DNA of 64,000 nucleotides from Pseudomonas oryzicola (lineage in GTDB: Bacteria > Pseudomonadota > Gammaproteobacteria > Pseudomonadales > Pseudomonadaceae), in assembly GCF_014269185.2 (NCBI RefSeq), contig NZ_JABWRZ020000004.1:84172-148171 (forward strand), given 5' to 3'. The notes below the pieces were generated by a model. That model saw only the letters and a list, made by a program, of their open reading frames with translations. It was not told where the DNA came from and did not search any database. Of this stretch, positions 17,826-24,906 are shown piece after piece; positions within the stretch are counted from its first letter, which is position 1, and each line of letters begins with the position of its first letter. Position numbers and translations under genes: made by a program.

Positions 17826-19228
17826 TGCAAGGCACTGCCACTCGGCCAGTTGCGCAGCAGCCGCGCCCGATCACGGGCGTAGGCCGGGGCGAAGCTGAGC
17901 TGGGTGGCATGCTGGCACATGGCATCGAGGTCGATCAGCGACCACTGGCCGTTGTGCCAGAACAGGTTATGGCCCTTGAAGTCGCCGTGGCTGATACGCT
18001 CGCGAATCAGCTGCTGCATCACGTGCACCAGGGCATCCACCTGTTCCTCGGGCGCATCGCCGTTATCCACGTAGGGCGCGAAGCATTCGGCCAAGTCCGG
18101 GCCATCGACATATTCGGTGACCAGGTAGGCGCGGCTTCGCAACCCCATCACCCGCTGCTCCAGTACCGCGAGCGGACGCGGTGTGGCAATGTCGAGGAAT
18201 TCCAGGCGGTGGCCTTCGATCCATGAATGCCAGGCCCGGCTCGGGCGCCAGAAGCGCTTGAACCAATGCGCGGTGTTCTTGATGTTGTAGCGCTTGAGCA
18301 CCAGCATACGGCCGCCAACCTCGATGCGCGCCACGCTGGCGGCGCCTCCAGTCTTGTACAGGTGGCCTTGCTCGATCAATGCATCGGCCTGCTCCAGCAC
18401 CGGCAGCATGGTTTCGACCTCGTCGCGGCGGACCGCCCGCAAGCCCGAAAGGCTGCGCTCGACACTGAACAGGCTGCATTCGCGGCCAGCCTTTTCCAGG
18501 TAATCCTTCTGGCGCCAGCCGCGCACCTTGTCCACTTGCTTCTGCAAGGCTTCCAACGGCAGCGCATGCTCGGCGTTGGCCAACAGGTAGTGCACCAGCA
18601 GCTCTTCGATGAACGGTTCCAGGCGTTTGGGCAACTGGGCGAAGAACACCCCGAGGTTTTCCAGCACACGCGGGCGCGACAATTGCTGGCCAGGCGTTTC
18701 GGCCTTGATGCCGGCACCATCGATCAGGTACAGCTTGCCGCCGTGGCGCAACAGGTTGTCCAGGTGCAGGTCCTCCTGCCACAGGCCTTGGGCGTGCATG
18801 TGCGCCACCGCAGTGAGCGCCTCGCCCAGTACCAGGTGCTGCTCGTCGGCCAGCACCGGCAAGTGTTCCACTGCCGCCCAGGCATCGGCCAGGCTTTCGG
18901 CGCCGTCGAGAAACTCGAACAGCAACCAGCCGCCCTCGCCTTCCTTGAGGCCATCGGCCAGCAGCTTCGGCGTAGTCAGGCCCTGCTCGGCCAGCAGCTT
19001 CACGCCCTGCAGTTCACGCTGGAAATGCCGGGCAGCGTTACCGCCGACCAGGAGCTTGGCCAGCACCGGAATGCCGCGCCATACCCCGGCGCCCACATAG
19101 CGCTGGCCCGGCAGCACGCGCAGCAGACTGAGCAGTTGCAAGTCAGCGCTGCCGGCAGCGTCGGCCAAGGTAATGCTCAGGGGCAGCGACGGGTTGCGCC
19201 CGGCCTCTTTCAAATCAGACAAACGCAT
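17786..19228 (-). CDS. LPS-core-operon protein with two tandem kinase-like domains (InaA/WaaP superfamily)
   Basis: The 480-residue protein contains two Kdo/WaaP-type kinase folds. The N-terminal domain has a catalytic-loop-like QEDLHLDNLL near residue 155 and LIDGAG near 170. The C-terminal domain has the canonical HGDFKGHNLF near residue 420 and LIDLDAM near 440. It is the last gene of the waaF-C-G-P operon, overlaps the upstream 250-residue gene by one base, and corresponds by position to PA5006 of P. aeruginosa. It is probably cytoplasmic and involved in phosphorylating heptose residues of the inner core or helping the other kinases. Its 3' end overlaps the toxin-like gene on the other strand by 40 bp. 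Confidence 0.82.
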   Translation of the reverse strand: MRLSDLKEAGRNPSLPLSITLADAAGSADLQLLSLLRVLPGQRYVGAGVWRGIPVLAKLLVGGNAARHFQRELQGVKLLAEQGLTTPKLLADGLKEGEGGWLLFEFLDGAESLADAWAAVEHLPVLADEQHLVLGEALTAVAHMHAQGLWQEDLHLDNLLRHGGKLYLIDGAGIKAETPGQQLSRPRVLENLGVFFAQLPKRLEPFIEELLVHYLLANAEHALPLEALQKQVDKVRGWRQKDYLEKAGRECSLFSVERSLSGLRAVRRDEVETMLPVLEQADALIEQGHLYKTGGAASVARIEVGGRMLVLKRYNIKNTAHWFKRFWRPSRAWHSWIEGHRLEFLDIATPRPLAVLEQRVMGLRSRAYLVTEYVDGPDLAECFAPYVDNGDAPEEQVDALVHVMQQLIRERISHGDFKGHNLFWHNGQWSLIDLDAMCQHATQLSFAPAYARDRARLLRNWPSGSALHQRLDRLLPRLAE

Positions 19229-19980
19229 CAGCGGGCCTCTTTTTCACGACGGCGTTGCGTCAGGCGTTGCAGCCAGGTATCGACCAGCGTGCCATCGTCC
19301 GGCTGCGCCAGGTAACTGGCCAGCAAGGTACGGACATCGTGCTCGCTCCAGGCCTGGGCGCGGCGCAGCAGCGGCTCCAGGTCCTTGAGGCGGTCACGCA
19401 TGCCGAACAGCAGAGGCCGGGTCTTTTCCAGGTCGATCAGTTGCGCATCCCAGCCTTCGCGGCGCTGGCGCAGGAAGATGTGCTTGGGGTAGAAACAGCC
19501 ATGGACCTGCCCGGCACTGTGCAGGGTACGCGCCAGCTGGCCGCAGGCCTGCAGGATGCCATTGCGTTCAGCATCACCCAGTTGTGCCCAGCGGGCCAGC
19601 AGGCTGTCGAGGTCGGCCCATTCGTCCAGGGCGCGTGTCATCAGGATGGCCCGGTGCTGGCCGCCTTGCTTGCGCTCGCCATAGAACACCGCCTGCAAGG
19701 CAGGAATGTGCAGCTTCTGGTAGCGGCTGATATTGCGGAATTCACGAGCGAAGGTGGGCTCGCCGAACGGCCGGTGCAGGGTACGGGTCAGGTAGTCGCA
19801 CTGGCGCTTGAGGTAGTAGCCCTTGCCTTCGAGTTCCAGGCGAAACACGCTGCTCCAGCCGCCACGGCCGGTATTCGGCTCGTCGACGGCATCCAGCTGC
19901 AGTGCCCACAGCGCCTCGAAGTCATCCAGGCCATGGCGTTTGAGCAGCGCGAGGTCCGCGCTGGCCAGGTAATCGGTCAT
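19228..19980 (-). CDS. LPS-core kinase-like protein with altered catalytic motif
   Basis: The 250-residue product belongs to the lipopolysaccharide kinase (InaA) family and sits third from the end of the core operon, overlapping both neighbours by 1-4 bases. In WaaP the catalytic loop reads HRDCYICHFLL. Here the aligned segment near residue 160 is HGCFYPKHIFL, so the catalytic Asp is replaced by Cys, while the metal-binding Asp in LIDLEKTR is kept. It corresponds by position to PA5007. It may be a pseudokinase that assists a partner or may use a variant mechanism. Start ATG 19980 overlaps the preceding gene stop by four bases. Confidence 0.82.
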   Translation of the reverse strand: MTDYLASADLALLKRHGLDDFEALWALQLDAVDEPNTGRGGWSSVFRLELEGKGYYLKRQCDYLTRTLHRPFGEPTFAREFRNISRYQKLHIPALQAVFYGERKQGGQHRAILMTRALDEWADLDSLLARWAQLGDAERNGILQACGQLARTLHSAGQVHGCFYPKHIFLRQRREGWDAQLIDLEKTRPLLFGMRDRLKDLEPLLRRAQAWSEHDVRTLLASYLAQPDDGTLVDTWLQRLTQRRREKEAR

Positions 19981-20711
19981 TCCCTTCCCTCGAAAAAGCC
20001 CACTACCTGGCGAATGCGCTTCTTGTCGCGCTCATTCAGCCGGTCGCGGCCACGGTATTGCAGGTAGAACCGCAGGCGCTGGGTTGCCGACAGCCGGTAC
20101 TTGGCCACTTTGTCCAGGCACGCCAGGTCCTTGATCATCCGGTGCCGCCACATGAAGCCGCGCCAGAAGTCACCAGTGGGGCAATCGATGAAGAATAGCG
20201 TGCCCTGGTCATCGACCAGCAGGTTGCGCCACTTCAGGTCGTTATGGGCGAAGTGGTGCTTGTGCATGACCCGGGTATGGCGCGCCAGTTGGCTGCTGAC
20301 ATGCCCGACCCAGGCGCGGTCGGCCAGGCGCGCATCGTTGCGCTCGGCCAACGCCGACAGGTCTTCGGTACGCGGCAGCTCGCGGGTGATCATCGCGCCC
20401 CGGGCAAAGGCCAGGCCATTGCGCTCCAGGCCCCAGGCCACCACTTCGGCAGTGGGGATGCCCCACTTGGCGAACAGCTTCAGGTTCTGCCATTCAGCCT
20501 TGATCCGCGGCCGGCCCAGGTAACGGCGCATATGCTTGCCGGCTCCGGTATAGCGCTTGACGTAGTAATTGACCCCGTCACGCATGATGCGCACCACTTC
20601 GCTGAGCGGGTCGCGGGTCAGGCGTTCGCCTTGCAGGGCGAATACCGCCTCGAGGCTGCCGAAGTCCGTCGCCAGGTGCTCATAGCCCGGCGCCAGTGTC
20701 CAACCCGACAT
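19977..20711 (-). CDS. LPS-core heptose kinase-like protein (InaA family)
   Basis: The 244-residue cytoplasmic protein has a Gly-rich N-lobe, the Lys-bearing segment NYYVKRYTGAGKHMRRYLGRPR near residues 50-70, the catalytic loop HFAHNDLKWRNLLV near residue 152 and the metal-binding FFIDCPTGD near 172. It lies between waaP and the variant kinase, sharing one base with waaP and four with the next gene, and corresponds by position to PA5008. It likely phosphorylates the inner core or supports WaaP; the acceptor heptose cannot be assigned from sequence. Confidence 0.82.
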   Translation of the reverse strand: MSGWTLAPGYEHLATDFGSLEAVFALQGERLTRDPLSEVVRIMRDGVNYYVKRYTGAGKHMRRYLGRPRIKAEWQNLKLFAKWGIPTAEVVAWGLERNGLAFARGAMITRELPRTEDLSALAERNDARLADRAWVGHVSSQLARHTRVMHKHHFAHNDLKWRNLLVDDQGTLFFIDCPTGDFWRGFMWRHRMIKDLACLDKVAKYRLSATQRLRFYLQYRGRDRLNERDKKRIRQVVGFFEGRE

Positions 20712-21517
20712 CAGAGTGCATCCCCATAGCGTTGCTTGCGATCGTAGAGTTTCTGCGCCTTGCGCTCCAGCCAGGCGAGCAGCGCGGCCTCATCCTTGAG
20801 GATCTGCCGCAGCGGGCGCTGGAAATAACCACGCAGGAAGCGCAGCTTGTCGCGCTGGGTGAGGCCGATGTCCAGCGCCGAGAAGTACAGCGCGGCCAGG
20901 TCCTTGTCGCGCCAGCGGCGGCTGATTTTCGCCCGGGTCTGCGCGCGGTGCAGGTCGATAACCGACAATTTGAAGTCATCCGCCGTCACCGGGCGGTCGG
21001 TATGCAACAGGAAGTGGCAGATGTAGCAGTCGCGATGGTTGACCCCGGCGCGGTGCATGCCGCCAGTCATCCTGGCCACCTCGGCGATCAGCGCGCGCTT
21101 CAGGCGCGGCTCGGGCGGTTGCCTGACCCAGTCGATGCTGAAGTCTTCCAGGCTGATGGTCGGCGCCAGTTCTTCGGTGATGATGAACGAATGCTGCGCG
21201 GCCGGGTTGCTGCCACGCTCGCCATAGGCAACCGCGGTCATGGTCGGCACGCCAGCCTGGTGCAAGCGCTGGATGGCTTGCCATTCCTGGCCGGCACCGA
21301 GCACCGGCAGCTTGGCGGTAAACAGGTTCTTGAAGATCTCGCCCCAGCCGATGCCGCGGTGGATCTTGACGAAAAAGCCTGCACCAGCGACCTCGGTGCG
21401 CAGCGTGCGGCGCCCTTCCAGTTCGCGGTAGACCTCGCCTTGCAGCGCCTCCACCGCATCGAAGGCATCGCGCCCCGCCCACAGGCGCTTGAACGGCTCG
21501 GCCAGTATCAGCTTCAT
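20711..21517 (-). CDS. waaP: Lipopolysaccharide core heptose I kinase WaaP (RfaP)
   Basis: The 268-residue product matches WaaP, the cytoplasmic kinase that phosphorylates heptose I of the inner core, a modification essential for outer-membrane integrity in Pseudomonas. The catalytic loop NHRDCYICHFLLH is at about residues 158-170 and the metal-binding LSVIDLHRAQTR about 25 residues later. It overlaps waaG by four bases (ATGA type) and the next kinase gene by one base, so the operon is translationally coupled throughout. Confidence 0.93.
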   Translation of the reverse strand: MKLILAEPFKRLWAGRDAFDAVEALQGEVYRELEGRRTLRTEVAGAGFFVKIHRGIGWGEIFKNLFTAKLPVLGAGQEWQAIQRLHQAGVPTMTAVAYGERGSNPAAQHSFIITEELAPTISLEDFSIDWVRQPPEPRLKRALIAEVARMTGGMHRAGVNHRDCYICHFLLHTDRPVTADDFKLSVIDLHRAQTRAKISRRWRDKDLAALYFSALDIGLTQRDKLRFLRGYFQRPLRQILKDEAALLAWLERKAQKLYDRKQRYGDAL

Positions 21518-22638
21518 GCGGACTCCTGCCCCAGGATCACGTCGGCGGCATGCTGCGGCATGCTGTACAGGTCGGCGGTTTCAGCAAACGCCAGGCCGTT
21601 GCGCGACCAGCTGGCACGGGCCGCCTGGTCTTCGAGCATGCGCTGCAGATAGGTATTGAGCTGCTCTTGTTCGAACGGCTCGTCCAGCACCAGGCCGCTG
21701 TCGGCCTCGGCAATGTAGTGGGCGTAACCACACACCTTGGACACCAGCACCGGCAGGCCGGCCACCAGCGCTTCGAGCAGCACCGTGCCGGTATTTTCGT
21801 TGTACGCCGGGTGGATCAGCAGGTCGGCGCCCAGCAGGAAGCGCGGAATGTCGCTACGCCCCTTGAGGAACTGCACCTGCTCGCCCAGGCCCAGGGTAGC
21901 GCTTTGCAGCTGGAACACCTTGGGGTCGTCCTGGCCGATCACCATCAACCTGGTCCGCTTGCGCAGGGCCGACGGCAGTGCGGCCAGGGCCTTGAGGCTG
22001 CGGTCCACGCCCTTGGTCTTGAAACCAGAGCCGATCTGTACCAGCAGCAGGTCGTCATCGCCGAGGTTGAACTCCTTGCGGAATTCGGCGCGGATCTCGG
22101 CAGCGTTGGCCGGCGCGCGACGGTCCTGGGAAATGCCAGGCGGCAGCAGGTGGAAGCGTTCCACCGGGGTACCGTAGTGCTTGATGAACAGCGGCTGCTG
22201 CACTTCGGAAATCATCAGCACTTCGGTATGCGCATCCTTGGCAAACACCGCGCGCTCGTACTCGGCGAAATGCCGGTAGCGGCCCCAGCGGCGGTACAGG
22301 CCGCCACGCAGGGTCTGCGCCTTGTCCTCGAAGCAGCCGTCGGCGGCGTAATACACGTCCAGCCCCGGCATCTTGTTGAAGCCGATCAGGCGATCGACCG
22401 GGCGCTTGGCCAGATCGGCAGCCATCCAGGCACTGAGTTTCTCGTTGCGGCGGTGGTTGAAAATCGCCTTCACCGGCGCCACCAGCACTTCGAAGCCCGG
22501 CGGAATGTCACCCTCCCAGATCAGCGTGTACACACGGATCTGGTGGCCCCGCTTCTGGCACTCCAGGGCAATGCGCATGAAATCGCGCTGCAGCCCGCCG
22601 AAGGGGAAATATTTGTACAGCACGAAAGCCAGTTGCAT
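21514..22638 (-). CDS. waaG: LPS core glucosyltransferase WaaG
   Basis: The 374-residue GT-B enzyme of family GT4 adds the first hexose to the heptose region of the LPS core at the inner face of the inner membrane. The N-terminal nucleotide-fold begins MQLAFVLYKYFPFGGLQRDFMRIA. The C-terminal half holds the retaining-GT4 E-x7-E motif in ENTGTVLLEALVAGLPVL near residue 280. I chose ATG 22638, which overlaps the waaC stop as ATGA; a TTG one codon upstream is also in frame. It is the third gene of the core operon. Confidence 0.93.
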   Translation of the reverse strand: MQLAFVLYKYFPFGGLQRDFMRIALECQKRGHQIRVYTLIWEGDIPPGFEVLVAPVKAIFNHRRNEKLSAWMAADLAKRPVDRLIGFNKMPGLDVYYAADGCFEDKAQTLRGGLYRRWGRYRHFAEYERAVFAKDAHTEVLMISEVQQPLFIKHYGTPVERFHLLPPGISQDRRAPANAAEIRAEFRKEFNLGDDDLLLVQIGSGFKTKGVDRSLKALAALPSALRKRTRLMVIGQDDPKVFQLQSATLGLGEQVQFLKGRSDIPRFLLGADLLIHPAYNENTGTVLLEALVAGLPVLVSKVCGYAHYIAEADSGLVLDEPFEQEQLNTYLQRMLEDQAARASWSRNGLAFAETADLYSMPQHAADVILGQESA

Positions 22639-23696
22639 CAACGGACATCCTCAGCCAGCAGCAGCGCGCTCAAGCGGCTCGCCACATGCTCGGGATTCAG
22701 GCGAGTGAAGCACAGCGGCCACTCGCGTTTCAGATCGTACCGGCGCAGGTCGTCGGCGCTCGGTTTGTAAGTGCACTTCTTCTGCAGGCAGGGAGCGCAT
22801 GGCCAGTCACTGGCCTGGTGAATCTGGGTCCGTCCGTAGGCACCGGTCAGCCCCGGGTTGGTCGGGCCGAACAGCGAAATGGTGGGTACATCGAGTGCCG
22901 CCGCCAAGTGGCCAAGGCCGGTATCGACGGCCACGCATGCCTTTGCCGCCGCCAATACCCGGGCGACACCGGCCAGGTTCAATCTGGGGAGCACCTGACA
23001 GTTGTTCAAGCCCTGGGCAATGCGCTCGGCCCGCGCCTTCTCGGCCGGGTTGCCCCACGGCAGGCGCACTTCCAGCTTGCGCCGGCCCATACGTTCAGCC
23101 AGTTCGCGCCAGTAGGCTTCGGGCCAGTGCTTGGTCGCCCACGTAGTGCCATGCAGGAACACCACGTACGGGGCAGCCGGCGGTAGCTGCAGACGGTCAA
23201 GGTCGAGGCCGTAGTTGCCAATGCCTTCCGGCAGGTCGTAGGCCAGGGCCATGGCGAACAGCTGGCGTACCCGCTCTACTGCATGCTGGCCGACGGCAAT
23301 CGACAGGCGTCGATCGTAAAAGCGGCTGGCCCAGCCTTCACGGGCCGAGTAGCGATCCAGGCCGGCGACCGGTGCTTTCACGTAGCGGGTCAGCCAGGCC
23401 GACTTGACCAGGCCCTGGGCGTCGATCACCAGGTCGTACTGGCGCTCGCGCACACGCTGCTTGAACGCTTTCCACTCGCCACTCTTGATGGTTTGCCAAA
23501 GGTTCTTGCGCCAACGGCGGATGGCCACCGGAATGACCTGGTCAACCGCCGGGTGCCAGCTGGGGATTTCGGCAAAGCCTTCTTCCACCACCCAGTCGAA
23601 GCGGATACCCGGAATGGCATGGGCGGCATCGGTAAGCGCCGGCAGGGTATGAATCACATCACCCAGCGACGAGGTCTTGATGATCAGTACCCGCAC
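22638..23696 (-). CDS. waaC: ADP-heptose:LPS heptosyltransferase I WaaC
   Basis: The 352-residue GT9-family protein transfers the first L,D-heptose onto Kdo2-lipid A. The opening MRVLIIKTSSLGDVIHTLPALTDA is diagnostic, as is the C-terminal nucleotide-binding region VAVDTGLGHLAAALDVPTISLFGPTNP near residues 255-280. The start immediately follows the waaF stop codon without any gap, and its own stop overlaps the waaG start, consistent with one polycistronic message. Confidence 0.94.
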   Translation of the reverse strand: MRVLIIKTSSLGDVIHTLPALTDAAHAIPGIRFDWVVEEGFAEIPSWHPAVDQVIPVAIRRWRKNLWQTIKSGEWKAFKQRVRERQYDLVIDAQGLVKSAWLTRYVKAPVAGLDRYSAREGWASRFYDRRLSIAVGQHAVERVRQLFAMALAYDLPEGIGNYGLDLDRLQLPPAAPYVVFLHGTTWATKHWPEAYWRELAERMGRRKLEVRLPWGNPAEKARAERIAQGLNNCQVLPRLNLAGVARVLAAAKACVAVDTGLGHLAAALDVPTISLFGPTNPGLTGAYGRTQIHQASDWPCAPCLQKKCTYKPSADDLRRYDLKREWPLCFTRLNPEHVASRLSALLLAEDVR

Positions 23697-24746
23697 TTAG
23701 TCGACCTCGGCCACGGTATCGATCAGTTCCGGCCCGCTCAGGCTGTGCAGGGCGGCAATGACTTTGCCCGGTTCAAGCAGGCGCAGGCAGTTGTAGTGGC
23801 CGAAGCGGCAGGTACGGTCGAAACATGGGCTGCACTCGATGCCGGTGCGCACCACTTCCACGTGCTCGGCCAACGGCGGGGTGAAGCCCGGCGAAGTCGA
23901 GCCGTACACCGCCACCAGCGGGCGGTTCAGCGCTGCCGCCACGTGCATCAGGCCAGAGTCGTTGGAGACCACGGCGTCGGCGCAGGACATCAGGTCGATG
24001 GCCTCGGCCAGTGAGGTTTCCCCGGCCAGATTGGACGATTCTTCGCGTATGCCCGGGATCAGGCGGTCGCGGATCTGCTCACCGACCGGGTGATCGTTCT
24101 TCGAGCCGAACAGCCACACCTGCCAGCCTTGGCGGATCATCGCATCGGCCACGCTGGCATAGTGCTCGGCCGGCCAGCGCTTGGCCTCGCCGAACTCGGC
24201 ACCGGGGCACAGTGCCAACACCGGGCGGTCCAGCGCCAGGCCGAACTTGGCCAGGGCGGCGTCACGGCTCTGCGCTTCGATCTGCAGGCTTGGGCGCGGA
24301 TAAGGCTGCGGCAACTCGGCGCCAGGCGCGTAGGCCAGCGCCATGAAGCGCTCGATCATCAGTGGGTAGCGGGCCTTGTCCAGCTTGCGCACGTCGTTGA
24401 GCAGGCCGAAGCGCATTTCGCCACGCCAGCCGGTACGTTTGGGAATACCGGCGAAAAACGGCACCAATGCCGACTTCAGCGAATTGGGCAGCAGGATGGC
24501 CTGGTCGTACTGGCCGGCCAGCGACTTGCCGATGCGCCGCCGCGTCGCCAGCTCCAGCGCGCCGTGGCCGAGCGGGAAGCTCAAGGCCTGACGCACCTCG
24601 GGCATGCGCTCGAGGATCGGCCGGCTCCACTCGGGGGCCAGCACATCGATCACGCAGTCGGGGTGCTGCTGTTTCAGGCACTGGAACAGGGTCTGCGCCA
24701 TCACCATGTCGCCGACCCAGCTGGGGCCAATGATCAGTATTCTCAT
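23697..24746 (-). CDS. waaF: ADP-heptose:LPS heptosyltransferase II WaaF
   Basis: The 349-residue GT9 enzyme adds the second heptose of the inner core. It begins MRILIIGPSWVGDMVMAQTLFQ and ends with a donor-binding motif VVSNDSGLMHVAAALNRPLVAVYGSTSP, both typical. I chose ATG 24746; the frame remains open upstream, but those codons span a stable hairpin at 24766-24802 and do not look like protein. It is the first gene of the operon waaF-waaC-waaG-waaP plus three kinase-like genes. In P. aeruginosa ilvE lies upstream of waaF; here glnE is the upstream neighbour. Confidence 0.93.
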   Translation of the reverse strand: MRILIIGPSWVGDMVMAQTLFQCLKQQHPDCVIDVLAPEWSRPILERMPEVRQALSFPLGHGALELATRRRIGKSLAGQYDQAILLPNSLKSALVPFFAGIPKRTGWRGEMRFGLLNDVRKLDKARYPLMIERFMALAYAPGAELPQPYPRPSLQIEAQSRDAALAKFGLALDRPVLALCPGAEFGEAKRWPAEHYASVADAMIRQGWQVWLFGSKNDHPVGEQIRDRLIPGIREESSNLAGETSLAEAIDLMSCADAVVSNDSGLMHVAAALNRPLVAVYGSTSPGFTPPLAEHVEVVRTGIECSPCFDRTCRFGHYNCLRLLEPGKVIAALHSLSGPELIDTVAEVD

Positions 24747-24765
24747 GCTTGGTCCAGAAACACTC

Positions 24766-24802
24766 GGGGAGGCTACAGGCTGCAGTACAGCCTGGCCTCC
24801 CC
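24766..24802 (-). promoter_or_regulatory. Long stem-loop in the presumed 5' leader of the LPS core operon
   Basis: Arms GGGGAGGC and GCCTCCCC enclose a second perfect stem CAGGCTG-CAGTA-CAGCCTG, giving about 15 base pairs with one TA bulge. It lies 20 bp upstream of the waaF start codon, which has a weak ribosome binding site. A TATAAAG-like -10 candidate sits just upstream on the minus strand, so the structure would be transcribed. Confidence 0.5.
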
Positions 24803-24864
24803 TCTTTATATTCAGGCTATGTGGCGGACAGTGTACCACCGGTGGTGGGGGATGAGCCTTTGGG

Positions 24865-24897
24865 GCTGCTTTGCGCCGCGATGGGCCGCAAAGCGGC
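24865..24897 (-). terminator. Putative terminator hairpin after glnE
   Basis: An 11-bp stem with one G-T wobble (GCTGCTTTGCG against CGCAAAGCGGC) and an 11-nt loop lies ten bases after the glnE stop codon. No T-run follows. Confidence 0.5.
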
Positions 24898-24906
24898 TTA
24901 ACAATC

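Noticed and set aside
24747..24839. N-terminal extension of waaF up to 24839
   Set aside because: These codons fall in the stable leader hairpin and a probable -10 region; WaaF proteins begin at the MRILIIGPSWVGD start.
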